Below, piece by piece: positions 43,752 through 52,462 of a stretch of 64,000 nt of DNA. The DNA is taken from contig NC_014828.1 of NCBI RefSeq assembly GCF_000178115.2, positions 2,015,310 to 2,079,309 of the forward strand, given 5' to 3'. This DNA is from Ethanoligenens harbinense YUAN-3. GTDB taxonomy: Bacteria > Bacillota > Clostridia > Oscillospirales > Ethanoligenentaceae. The number at the start of each line of letters is the position of its first letter. Position 1 is the stretch's first letter. Under the pieces are notes generated by a model, which searched no databases, was not told the DNA's origin, and saw nothing but the letters and a program-made list of their open reading frames with translations. A program made the translations under genes and the position numbers.

Positions 43752-46700
43752 ATGAAACTTAAATTCAAAAATCAGGATTTTCAAACCGATGCGATGAACG
43801 CCGTGGTTGATCTGTTCACCGGGCAGGAAAAAACGCGAAGTACCTTTTCTGTGGTAGAAGAGAAACAGATGTCGCTCATGAATAGTCTCGGCATAGGCAA
43901 TGCTCTGTATATTGACGCGCAAACGCTTTCTGACAATATGCACACTGTTCAGAAACGTAATAATTTACCTATGACACCCAATGCGTCGGATATGCAGTTC
44001 TGTATTGAGATGGAGACGGGTACTGGCAAGACCTATGTTTACACCAAAACCATTTTTGAGCTAAATCGTAAATATGGTTTCACCAAGTTTATCATAGTTG
44101 TACCTTCTATCGCCATTCGCGAAGGGGTCTATAAGTCCTTTGAAGTCACGAAAGAGCACTTCGGACTGCAATATGACAATGTGCCGTGCCGGTATTTTAT
44201 TTACAATTCCGCAAAGCTCTCCGATGTGCGGCAGTTCGCCACAAGCGCCAACATCGAAATTATGATCATAAATATTGACGCTTTCAAAAAATCCGAGAAT
44301 ATCATTAATCAGGCACAGGATAGATTGAATGGTGAGACCGCTATGCGGTACATTCAAGATACTCACCCCATTGTCATCATTGATGAGCCGCAGAGTGTGG
44401 ACAATACACCAAAGGCAAAGGATGCCATTGCCTCCCTGAACCCACTGTGCGTGCTACGCTATTCTGCCACACACCGTGAGAAGATTAACTTGCTTTATCG
44501 TCTGACGCCGGTGGACGCATATCTGATGGGATTGGTTAAGCAGATTTCCGTATCATCCAATCAGGTGGCTGGTGGCTTCAACCAGCCGTATGTCCGCCTG
44601 CTTTCCGTTTCAAATGACAAGGGCTTCCGCGCTAAGATAGAGATCGATGTAAAGGGTAAAGATAGCATTGTGTCTCGCAAGACGCTAACTGTCAAACCAG
44701 GTGATGATCTGTTCCTGCTTTCTGGGGAACGGGATCTTTACGAGGGCTATTCCATCGTTGGAATTGATTGTACCCCAGGTTATGAACATATCGAATTTGG
44801 CAACACCGAAGAAGTGGCGCTGAACAAAGCCATCGGTGACGTAGATGAGGGCATCGTTAAACGAGCGCAAATCCGCCGCACCATCGAGGCACATCTTGAT
44901 AAAGAATTACGTTACACCAATAAGGGTATTAAGGTTCTTTCGCTATTTTTCATTGATAAAGTGGATAAATATCGCCACGAGGACGGTACTCCCGGCATTT
45001 ACGCTAAAATGTTTGAGGAATGTTATTCCGAACTGATTGCAAAACCAAAGTATGCTCCCATACGGGAGCGATTCACTTCCGATGTCTCTAAAGTACATAA
45101 CGGTTATTTTTCACAGGATAAGAAGGGACGCCTGAAGGACACCAAGGGTGACACACAGGCGGACGATGACACCTACAACACCATTATGCGCGACAAGGAA
45201 TGGTTATTGTCCTTCGACTGTCCGCTGCGCTTTATCTTTTCCCATTCTGCGTTGAAAGAGGGTTGGGACAATCCAAATGTGTTTCAGGTCTGCACGCTGA
45301 TTGACCAAAAATCCACTTTTACCTGCCGTCAGAAGATCGGACGCGGTATGCGCCTGTGCGTCAATCAGGATGGTGAACGGATTGAGGATAGGAATATCAA
45401 TATCCTTCATGTTATGGCAACCGAGAGTTTCGCGGAGTTTGCGGATAACCTGCAAAAGGAAATTGAGGACGACACCGGCATGAAGTTCGGTATGTTACAA
45501 CTCGATTTGTTCTCTGGTATGGTTTATGAAGACAAGCGAGAGGTTGAAAAGGCTGTCACGTCGGAACAGGCGGAGAAAGTCGTAGAAGCTCTCAAGGCTA
45601 GCGGGGTCATTGCGGCGAACGGCAAAGTGGATACTGCTGTAAAACCGAAAGAAATAATCCTTCCGGCAGAACTCTCCGAGATTAAACAAACTGTGGCCGC
45701 GGTAATTGAACATACGGATACCATTGCGCCGGAAACTTTTGCTGGTGAGATCTACACGAAAACTGTGGTCGAGGAAAAACAGATGACCTATGAGGATGCG
45801 CAGGAACTGATGGAACATTTTGAGAAAAAAGGCTACATCACCAGCGCTGGCAAGATGAAAGACACTATGAAAAACGCCCTCAAAACCGGAACGCTTGATC
45901 TACCGAAAAAGTACGAGACTGCGCGGAATCGTTTTGAGACAATCATTGCGAATGCTGACCGCAAGCCTCCGGTGCGCGACGCTTCCAAGGACGTGGTAGT
46001 GCACATCAAAAAGCAAGTCATGATGTCTCCGGAATTTCTGGAGCTGTGGAACAAGATCAAACAGAAAACAGTCTACCGCGTTAACATTGACACAAATAAG
46101 CTGATTGAAAACTGCATCAAGGCGTTGCAGGAAATGCCAGTCATTCCAAAAACACGGCTCATTTCTCAGACAGCGGATATTCATATTGAAAAAGCTGGTA
46201 TATATCACACGGAGCGCGAAATGCGCACAATGGATATCGATAATTCCTATCAGACACTGCCTGACCTGATTACCGCTATCAGTGATGAGACACTTTTGAC
46301 GCCTGTTACGGTCAATGAAATTCTTGTACATAGCGGGCGGTGCGGCGACTTTCTGAACAATCCGGAAGCCTTTCTGGAAAAGGCTACGGAGATCATCCGA
46401 AGCAACCGCCATGCTCTGGCTATCGACGGTATTAGCTATGTAAAACTGGATGGTAAGGAATACTATGTGCAGGAGATTTTTGACACTGCTGAACTGATTG
46501 CCAACCTTGATCGCAATGCGGTCAAGGTTGAACATAGTGTCTACGACTATATTGTCTATGACAGTAGCACTATTGAACGTCCCTTCGCCGTCGCGCTGGA
46601 CAATGACCCGGATGTAAAGATGTTCTTCAAAATACCTGATCGTTTTAAGATTGAAACACCCATTGGCACCTATAATCCTGACTGGGCAGTGTATCTGACC

Positions 46701-46880
46701 AAAAATGGCGAAGAGAAATTATACTTTATTTTGGAGACAAAGGGTAGCACCAACTTTATGGATTTGCGGACAAAAGAACAGCTTAAAATTCACTGCGGTA
46801 AACAACACTTCAAGGCGTTGGAGGATGGTGTAGAATTGCGGGTTGCTACGAACTGGAATACGCTAAAGTCGACATTGTAA
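43752..46880 (+). CDS. res: Type III restriction endonuclease subunit (Res)
   Basis: A 1042-residue helicase-nuclease. The N-terminal SF2 helicase has CIEMETGTGKTYVYTKT near residue 85, IVIIDEPQSVDN near 210, LRYSATHRE near 235 and TCRQKIGRGMRLCVN near 525. The C-terminal nuclease core is YNPDWAVYLTK followed by LYFILETKGS (PD...ExK, near residues 975-997). It cuts DNA carrying two head-to-head unmethylated sites with Mod. It is the last gene before the right MITE copy. Confidence 0.95.
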   Translation: MKLKFKNQDFQTDAMNAVVDLFTGQEKTRSTFSVVEEKQMSLMNSLGIGNALYIDAQTLSDNMHTVQKRNNLPMTPNASDMQFCIEMETGTGKTYVYTKTIFELNRKYGFTKFIIVVPSIAIREGVYKSFEVTKEHFGLQYDNVPCRYFIYNSAKLSDVRQFATSANIEIMIINIDAFKKSENIINQAQDRLNGETAMRYIQDTHPIVIIDEPQSVDNTPKAKDAIASLNPLCVLRYSATHREKINLLYRLTPVDAYLMGLVKQISVSSNQVAGGFNQPYVRLLSVSNDKGFRAKIEIDVKGKDSIVSRKTLTVKPGDDLFLLSGERDLYEGYSIVGIDCTPGYEHIEFGNTEEVALNKAIGDVDEGIVKRAQIRRTIEAHLDKELRYTNKGIKVLSLFFIDKVDKYRHEDGTPGIYAKMFEECYSELIAKPKYAPIRERFTSDVSKVHNGYFSQDKKGRLKDTKGDTQADDDTYNTIMRDKEWLLSFDCPLRFIFSHSALKEGWDNPNVFQVCTLIDQKSTFTCRQKIGRGMRLCVNQDGERIEDRNINILHVMATESFAEFADNLQKEIEDDTGMKFGMLQLDLFSGMVYEDKREVEKAVTSEQAEKVVEALKASGVIAANGKVDTAVKPKEIILPAELSEIKQTVAAVIEHTDTIAPETFAGEIYTKTVVEEKQMTYEDAQELMEHFEKKGYITSAGKMKDTMKNALKTGTLDLPKKYETARNRFETIIANADRKPPVRDASKDVVVHIKKQVMMSPEFLELWNKIKQKTVYRVNIDTNKLIENCIKALQEMPVIPKTRLISQTADIHIEKAGIYHTEREMRTMDIDNSYQTLPDLITAISDETLLTPVTVNEILVHSGRCGDFLNNPEAFLEKATEIIRSNRHALAIDGISYVKLDGKEYYVQEIFDTAELIANLDRNAVKVEHSVYDYIVYDSSTIERPFAVALDNDPDVKMFFKIPDRFKIETPIGTYNPDWAVYLTKNGEEKLYFILETKGSTNFMDLRTKEQLKIHCGKQHFKALEDGVELRVATNWNTLKSTL

Positions 46881-46933
46881 GGTAGCCAACGTTTCATTTT
46901 TTATAATGAAAAGAAGTGTTCAAATAAGCGTGA

Positions 46934-47083
46934 GGGACTGTTGCAAAATAGCTTTGCCGGAAAATAGTGCACAAAAAATGCGTCTTGATTGGGCTTTCAA
47001 AACCGTTTCAAGGCGCATTTTCTTGATTTTATGGCTGCTACTTTGTGCAATTTGCTATCACAAATTCATTTTGCAACAGCCCC
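46934..47083 (+). mobile_element. IS6-like MITE, right copy
   Basis: Identical 150 bp to 36900-37049, same orientation. It starts 54 bases after the res stop. The two direct copies bracket the whole XRE-Ymh-TIR-Mod-ImmA-PIN-Res island of about 9.9 kb, as IS26/IS6 copies bracket translocatable units. Confidence 0.85.
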
Positions 47084-47116
47084 TTTAGCATCTAAAGCGT
47101 CCGCAGGACGCGCAGC

Positions 47117-47237
47117 CGCACAATTTATTGTGCGATCAGAGGGGATTGGGGGCTTGCCACCAACAAGCAATTTCCCGGTTTTCGCGCAAGCGAAAAATTG
47201 GGAAATGGGCATCGTGGGTCCCACGATGCATTGCTTG
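47117..47237. other. Cluster of inverted repeats, possible oriT
   Basis: Four nested or adjacent repeats: CGCACAA-N4-TTGTGCG (47117-47134); TTTCCCGGTTTTCGC with GCGAAAAATTGGGAAA (47170-47206); a perfect GCATCGTGGG-T-CCCACGATGC (47209-47229); and an outer pair CAAGCAAT / ATTGCTTG (47164-47171, 47230-47237). No T tract follows, so these are not ordinary terminators. Without the MITE-bounded insertion this region would lie directly after the relaxase gene. An origin of transfer is a reasonable guess. Confidence 0.4.
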
Positions 47238-47319
47238 CCGCTTTTGTTTCGTACCTATTTTGAGGGGTAATAAGTTACCTTTTCTCATAATGGTAAGTAC
47301 TGAAAACCGCTACGTTTTT

Positions 47320-47490
47320 TTAAGTTTTTGCCTTGTTGCCCAATATGACCGTCATGGTCGCGCTTATAATTTTCAAGCCCTGCTGATCGCATAAAGACAA
47401 TATCCGCGCGATTTCATCGGACTTGTTTTCGATCTCAGGAAAAAACCGTATCGGCTGACATTCCCAATGACAAAAAGCCGCTAAATACAG
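47320..47490 (-). pseudogene. Remnant open frame without a start codon
   Basis: On the minus strand a 56-residue frame ends with FFPEIENKSDEIARILSL and QQGLKIISATMTVILGNKAKT. It reads like the C-terminus of a real protein but has no ATG/GTG/TTG start after the upstream stop. I do not recognise the family. It probably is what is left of a gene lost by insertion or deletion. Confidence 0.25.
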
Positions 47491-47507
47491 TTAAATGGCA
47501 TTTAACT
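47489..47507. promoter_or_regulatory. Palindromic operator candidate
   Basis: AGTTAAAT-GGC-ATTTAACT, perfect eight-base arms, ending 11 bases before the -35 box of the HTH gene. Probably a site for that HTH protein or another regulator. Confidence 0.5.
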
Positions 47508-47517
47508 ACTGCTATAA

Positions 47518-47546
47518 TTGACTTTGTTCTTTATGATGACTATAAT
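47518..47546 (+). promoter_or_regulatory. Consensus promoter of the HTH-EamA pair
   Basis: TTGACT and TATAAT with a 17-base spacer, 24 bases before the ATG at 47571. Confidence 0.8.
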
Positions 47547-47570
47547 AAAAGCATGAAACGAGGTGCTTCT

Positions 47571-48029
47571 ATGGATGAGCATATTTTAAATCTTGAACAG
47601 GCCGTTGAATTCATTGGCGTTAGTGAAAAGACTTTGATCAAGCTGCTCCGGGAAGAGCATATCCCCGCCCGTAAAATCGGGCGTGAATGGCGGTTCAGCC
47701 GGGATGCCTTGATCGGGTGGCTGGCTTCCGGAGATTCTATGGACTACGTAAACAGTGAGGAACGGTATATCGTCTCGGAAGATACTTCCGGCGTATCCCA
47801 CGAGTTGTTTGGAAAAATCATGGAGTCCCTGTCAACCATAAAAAAGAATGGCGGTAATATCGCTTCCATATTACAAGGTCTGGAGAAAGACATCACCATT
47901 CCCGAAGAATCCACGCTTCGTGTCAGCTATAAGCAGCAAAGGGATGTTGAGAAGCTGGAATTTAAAATTTTCTGGGAAATGCGTGAAGAATCAAAACTGG
48001 AACCAAACCAAAAGACAAAAACTCCTTGA
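47571..48029 (+). CDS. Excisionase-family helix-turn-helix protein
   Basis: A 152-residue protein. The first 55 residues (LNLEQAVEFIGVSEKTLIKLLREEHIPARKIGREWRFSRDALIGWLASG) are an excisionase/MerR-like DNA-binding domain. The rest is charged and helical with no known domain. ATG at 47571 follows GAGGTG. It is co-transcribed with the EamA transporter 49 bases downstream. It may regulate that pair through the nearby palindrome rather than act in excision. Confidence 0.8.
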   Translation: MDEHILNLEQAVEFIGVSEKTLIKLLREEHIPARKIGREWRFSRDALIGWLASGDSMDYVNSEERYIVSEDTSGVSHELFGKIMESLSTIKKNGGNIASILQGLEKDITIPEESTLRVSYKQQRDVEKLEFKIFWEMREESKLEPNQKTKTP

Positions 48030-48078
48030 TCATCTTCTCAACCTTATGCCTGCAAAAAACATAGATGGAGGGATATGA

Positions 48079-48942
48079 ATGTGGCTTCTGTTTGCCTTGG
48101 GTTCTGCGCTGTTTGCTGGACTGACCAGTATCTTGGCGAAAATCGGAATTAAAAACACCGATTCAAACCTTGCGACGGCGCTCCGCACCATTATTGTGCT
48201 TTTGTTTTCTTGGCTAGTGGTTTTCGTTGTGGGTTCGCAACGTACCATCGACCTGATTTCCACACGCAGCCTTGTGTTTCTGATTCTTTCTGGAGCTGCT
48301 ACCGGCGCTTCCTGGCTTTGCTATTTCAAAGCGTTGCAGCTCGGCGATGTCAATAAAGTGGCCCCGATTGATAAAAGTAGTACGATTCTAACGATCCTGC
48401 TTGCTTTTCTGTTTTTAAGAGAAACTCCCACCTTGTGGATGGGAATCGGGGTTGTGCTACTTGCTGCCGGAACCTATCTTATGATACAGCGTCAGGAAAC
48501 CAAAACCCCGAATGACAAAGGGAATAAATCGTGGCTTTTTTATGCCGTACTATCCGCCGTTTTTGCTGCCCTGACCTCCATTCTCGGCAAGGTGGGAATT
48601 CAAGGAATCGAGTCCAATTTAGGAACAGCTATCCGCACGATCGTGGTATTACTCATGGCTTGGATCATCGTTTTGTTTCAGAAAAAGCTGCCCCTTGTAA
48701 AAACGATTGATAAAAAGAGTTGGATATTCATCGCACTTTCCGGCCTTGCGACCGGCCTTTCCTGGCTCTGCTATTACCGCGCACTCCAGGAAGGCAGGGC
48801 CAGTCTGGTAGTGCCCATCGATAAACTGAGCATTGTGGTAACAATTGTGTTTTCCCGCATCGTTCTAAAAGAAAGGCTTTCTAAAAAAGGCATGGTTGGC
48901 TTGCTTCTTGTGGTAACCGGAACAATGGCCTTGTTGTTTTAA
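48079..48942 (+). CDS. EamA-family (DMT) transporter
   Basis: A 287-residue membrane protein with about ten segments in two homologous halves, each with the EamA pattern (ALFAGLTSILAKIGIKNTDSNLATALRTIIVLL and AVFAALTSILGKVGIQGIESNLGTAIRTIVVLL; GAATGASWLCYFKALQLG and GLATGLSWLCYYRALQEG). GGAGGG precedes the ATG. The substrate is unknown; members export small metabolites or drugs. The pairing with an HTH protein suggests induced export. Confidence 0.88.
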   Translation: MWLLFALGSALFAGLTSILAKIGIKNTDSNLATALRTIIVLLFSWLVVFVVGSQRTIDLISTRSLVFLILSGAATGASWLCYFKALQLGDVNKVAPIDKSSTILTILLAFLFLRETPTLWMGIGVVLLAAGTYLMIQRQETKTPNDKGNKSWLFYAVLSAVFAALTSILGKVGIQGIESNLGTAIRTIVVLLMAWIIVLFQKKLPLVKTIDKKSWIFIALSGLATGLSWLCYYRALQEGRASLVVPIDKLSIVVTIVFSRIVLKERLSKKGMVGLLLVVTGTMALLF

Positions 48943-49080
48943 CAAGAATCTGATTGCATAGAAAGCAACAGTTTATTTACGAACCGCCTTCTGTTTTCTA
49001 TTGTTCGTTTCATATGGGACGAAGGTTATACATATCAAGCAGTTCCGATTTAACCCCCTGTAACTGCCAGTAAAATTTTT

Positions 49081-49866
49081 CTAAGCTCGAATGAAGTACA
49101 ATGCTATGATAAGCGCACCGAAAACGAAACGATAAATTGTAAAAACAAAAAAGCTCTTGGTTTTCAAATAATTCAAAAGAAACTTAATGCTCAATAGCCC
49201 GACAACTGCGGCAGTTACAACGGCGACAACAAAAGGCAGTACATCAATATTGACATGTGCCAAATCCTTCGCGTGAAAAAGTGCGTCGCCAAGAATGATC
49301 GGTGTCGAAAGCAGAAAAGTAAACTTTGCAATACTTTCACGGTCAAGCCCGGTGGCACGCCCAACTGACATCGTAATACCAGACCGGGAAACGCCCGGAA
49401 TAATCGCAAGTACCTGTGTAACGCCAATAAAAATACTACGCTTTAGACCAATCCCATCTAAACTAATGTTATTTCGGCTGACTTTATCGCATACATACAA
49501 AACAATACCCATAATGATGAGAAGAATCCCGATTAAAAGCGGATTCGACAGCATTCCCATATATTTGTCCAAAGTAACACCGGCCAATGCTCCGGGGACG
49601 GTTGCTATGACAAGAAACCAAAACAACTTTCCGTCCTTTGTTTTTGGTTTGGTTATCCCGGCGCTAACAAGCCGGACCCAATCCTGAAAGAAAAAAGCAA
49701 TTACAGCAACCGCCGTACCGAAATGCAGGGCAACATCAAAGACATTGCCCGGATTGTTCCACCCAAAAATCCATGGTATAAGCGTTAGGTGCGCGGTGCT
49801 TGAAACAGGCAAAAACTCTGTGATTCCCTGGACAATACCATAGAGGATGGCTTGAATAATACTCAT
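49081..49866 (-). CDS. uppP: Undecaprenyl-diphosphatase (UppP/BacA)
   Basis: A 261-residue membrane enzyme. GIVQGITEFLPVSSTAHL near residue 10 and IIPGVSRSGITMSVGRATGLDRE near residue 155 are the two catalytic signatures of UppP. It dephosphorylates undecaprenyl diphosphate outside the membrane, recycling the lipid carrier and giving bacitracin resistance. It starts 14 bases after the P-type ATPase stop and is likely in one operon with it. The nearby two-component system and PAP2-like gene support an envelope-stress role. Confidence 0.93.
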   Translation of the reverse strand: MSIIQAILYGIVQGITEFLPVSSTAHLTLIPWIFGWNNPGNVFDVALHFGTAVAVIAFFFQDWVRLVSAGITKPKTKDGKLFWFLVIATVPGALAGVTLDKYMGMLSNPLLIGILLIIMGIVLYVCDKVSRNNISLDGIGLKRSIFIGVTQVLAIIPGVSRSGITMSVGRATGLDRESIAKFTFLLSTPIILGDALFHAKDLAHVNIDVLPFVVAVVTAAVVGLLSIKFLLNYLKTKSFFVFTIYRFVFGALIIALYFIRA

Positions 49867-49880
49867 ACTTTCGACTCCTT

Positions 49881-52205
49881 TTACCGCTTCTTAACAGAAT
49901 CCTGCGTCCTGCGTTTTTCTATGCTTCGTTTGATTTGGAAAAGCAGCACGAGGAGAAACGCCAGCACCACAAACGCCGCAAGCAGATAAGACCCCATGGC
50001 CGCTGTCAGAGCAGAAACTTCAAACAGCCGCGGGAGCACCCACAGCGCACCGAAAGCACCCAGCACCATTGTCACACAGATAAATGCACGCAGCTTTGTA
50101 AATGGGATGCAGCTTTTGATAACCGACAGCATCGACACGAGAATCAAAAGCAGGTACATGACCGTCTGTCTTTGCCGTGTGTCAAACGGCACGGTAAGGC
50201 TGATAAAAATGATTCCCGCTGTAATCGTCAGTGCAAACGGCGCCGCATTCTCCAACGCTGTCCTTAAGAAAGAACCCCGGATTCTCCTGGTATCCGATTC
50301 AAAGATCGTCAGGAAAGACGGATACGCTTCAATAAAGGCATCGACCAGCGTAATCTGAATGGGAATAAACGGGAAAGGCATGTTCAGCAGCAGGCAGAAG
50401 CAGGAAAGCAACAAGGAATAGATCGTCTTAATAAAGAACACGCCCGCTGTCCGAGTCACATTATGGATTACCTTTCTGCCTTCCAGCACCACCTGCGGCA
50501 GATTGGCAAAATCCGAATCCAGCAGCACAATCTGCGAAATCTGGCGGCTGGCGTCGCTGCCTTCGGCTATGGCAATGGAACAATCCGCCTCTCTAAGCGC
50601 CAACAGGTCATTCACACCGTCGCCGGTCATGGCTACCTGATGCCCACCGCGTTTCATGGCCTGCACAAGCAGTTGCTTTTGTTTTGGTGTCACCCGTGCA
50701 AACACGGTGTATTTCTGGCAGAGGCTGTCGTAATCCGCATCCTCCCCAAAGGCAGACAGATCAACTGCGTTTTCCCACGACTTCAGTCCCGTTTTCCGCG
50801 CAATCATCGATACCGTTTTGACATGATCGCCGGAAATGATTTTTACATCCACGCCCTCTTTCCGGAAATACTCCAACGTTTTCGCGGCGTTCTTCCGGAT
50901 GTGATCTGCCAGAATCACAGCGCACAACGGTTCGATCCCGTCCGGCAGTTCCTTGTCGTTCTGCCAGACCCCGTTGTAAAAGCCGATTGCGACGGCACGG
51001 TAGCCTTGCGCAATCTGCTGTTCCACAGACTCCGGCAGGTTTTTGATTAACTTCTCCGCCGCGCCGACCAGCACCGTGCCAGATTCGAAGCTGACCGAGC
51101 CCCACTTGCGAAGCGAGGAAAAGGGAATCTTGTATACCGGATGATATACAGGGTTCTTTCCAAAATGTTCCTGAAGCGCTTGAAAAGTCGCATTATTATC
51201 ATCGCTCGCGGCAAGATAGGATTGAATCAGGGACGACAACTTTTGATTTGGACGGTCCGTCAGCGAAAGCACTTCCCTGACCTTCATCCTGCCGTCGGTG
51301 ATGGTCCCGGTTTTATCCAGACACAAAACATCCACATGCGCGAGTGTTTCCAAAGAATAAATATTCTGCACCAAAATTTTCATTTTTGCCAGACGAATGA
51401 CCCCGGTCGCAAGCGATACGGCAATCAAAAGTACCAGCCCTTTGGGCAGCATTCCTAAAAGTGCCGCTGCGGAAGATATGACAGCGCCCGCTGGCAATAC
51501 ATGACGGAGTATTATAGCCTCCAAAAACAATAAAATTCCAAGCGGCACAATGAGAAAACTTGTAAACCGGGTTACTCGCTTCATGGAGCCAAGTAATTCG
51601 GACGATATCTGCTTTGCTTTTTTGGCTTCTTCCGTGAGCTTGACCGCATAATTTTCATTGCCAACATGCGTTACCTTTGCATAACATTTTCCCGAAACAA
51701 CAAAGCTTCCGGAGTAAAGTTCGCTACCCGTTGTCTTTAAGACGGCGTCACTTTCACCGGTCAGCAGCGACTCATTGACCTCTGCCATACCATCGAGCAC
51801 AATCCCGTCATTACAAATTTGGTGTCCACTTTCCAGAACCATCACATCGTCTTTAACAATGTCCTCCATCTCAACGACAAACAATTGATCATCTCTCAGC
51901 ACTTTTGCCTTGGGCCTGTTTAAGACAGACAGTTCATCCACAAGCTTTTTCGCTTTTAGTTCTTGCGCAATCCCAATTACAATGTTGATCACGATGATGA
52001 CAATAAAAGCCATGTTGGAATAAGCGCCGACCGCGAACAGCAGCGCCGCGATGACAAAATTGAGAAAATTGAACAGCGTGAAAATGTTTTCTTTCAGTAT
52101 TTGCCCCTTGGTCTTTGTAATGGAACCCGGCTTATCTCCCGATTCTCCGCGTGCCTTCCGCTCCATTACTTCCTGTGTAGATAAACCTTTTATTGGTGCC
52201 TCCAT
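49881..52205 (-). CDS. Cation-translocating P-type ATPase
   Basis: A 774-residue transporter. TGES (NESLLTGESDAV) near residue 150, the phosphorylation motif CLDKTGTITDGRMKV near 296 and MTGDGVNDLLALREADCSIAIAEGSDASRQ near 530 define it. The N-terminal region (GLSTQEVMERKARGE) and the large C-terminal membrane block resemble the Ca/Mg-type branch rather than heavy-metal types: no metal-binding N-domain or CPC motif was seen. It heads an operon with uppP, divergent from a two-component system whose probable binding site lies upstream. The ion is unknown. Confidence 0.9.
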   Translation of the reverse strand: MEAPIKGLSTQEVMERKARGESGDKPGSITKTKGQILKENIFTLFNFLNFVIAALLFAVGAYSNMAFIVIIVINIVIGIAQELKAKKLVDELSVLNRPKAKVLRDDQLFVVEMEDIVKDDVMVLESGHQICNDGIVLDGMAEVNESLLTGESDAVLKTTGSELYSGSFVVSGKCYAKVTHVGNENYAVKLTEEAKKAKQISSELLGSMKRVTRFTSFLIVPLGILLFLEAIILRHVLPAGAVISSAAALLGMLPKGLVLLIAVSLATGVIRLAKMKILVQNIYSLETLAHVDVLCLDKTGTITDGRMKVREVLSLTDRPNQKLSSLIQSYLAASDDNNATFQALQEHFGKNPVYHPVYKIPFSSLRKWGSVSFESGTVLVGAAEKLIKNLPESVEQQIAQGYRAVAIGFYNGVWQNDKELPDGIEPLCAVILADHIRKNAAKTLEYFRKEGVDVKIISGDHVKTVSMIARKTGLKSWENAVDLSAFGEDADYDSLCQKYTVFARVTPKQKQLLVQAMKRGGHQVAMTGDGVNDLLALREADCSIAIAEGSDASRQISQIVLLDSDFANLPQVVLEGRKVIHNVTRTAGVFFIKTIYSLLLSCFCLLLNMPFPFIPIQITLVDAFIEAYPSFLTIFESDTRRIRGSFLRTALENAAPFALTITAGIIFISLTVPFDTRQRQTVMYLLLILVSMLSVIKSCIPFTKLRAFICVTMVLGAFGALWVLPRLFEVSALTAAMGSYLLAAFVVLAFLLVLLFQIKRSIEKRRTQDSVKKR

Positions 52206-52273
52206 GCTTTGCCTCCGTTAACGACTAAACTTATTTTCTAATGATTCAACCATAGCATCACAACATAAACTCC

Positions 52274-52304
52274 AGTCAAATAGAAGTTAAACTCTGCTTA
52301 AACT
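52274..52304 (-). promoter_or_regulatory. Response-regulator site and -35 box of the ATPase-uppP operon
   Basis: Direct repeats TTAAACT at 52287-52293 and 52298-52304 have an 11-base period, as OmpR-type regulators prefer. On the minus strand they lie just upstream of TTGACT (52274-52279), a -35 box for the ATPase gene; the -10 box is poor, as in activated promoters. An inverted copy, CAGTTTAA, occurs at 52396-52403 before the kinase gene. Confidence 0.55.
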
Positions 52305-52462
52305 GCATAAAAAAACGGCTCTGCCAATGAGACAAAACCGTTTTACCATATGGTATTAGTAAGAACGGAAGCAAGCCTTTCTGATTGTTTATGTACAGTT
52401 TAAGATGAACCGAAAAATGTATGATATACTTTAAAATATACATCGACAAGGTGGTGTCCGGT

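Noticed and set aside
46906-47088. 60-residue frame inside the right 150-bp repeat
   Set aside because: The repeat is too short for a transposase, and the frame has no IS6 transposase motif; it is a chance frame of the MITE.
47209-47229. Perfect palindrome as a rho-independent terminator
   Set aside because: No T tract on either strand and it is part of a larger nested repeat cluster.
52308-52345. AAAACGG / CCGTTTT hairpin between the P-type ATPase and the kinase gene
   Set aside because: The flanking genes diverge, so a terminator makes no sense there; the stem is short and the loop long.
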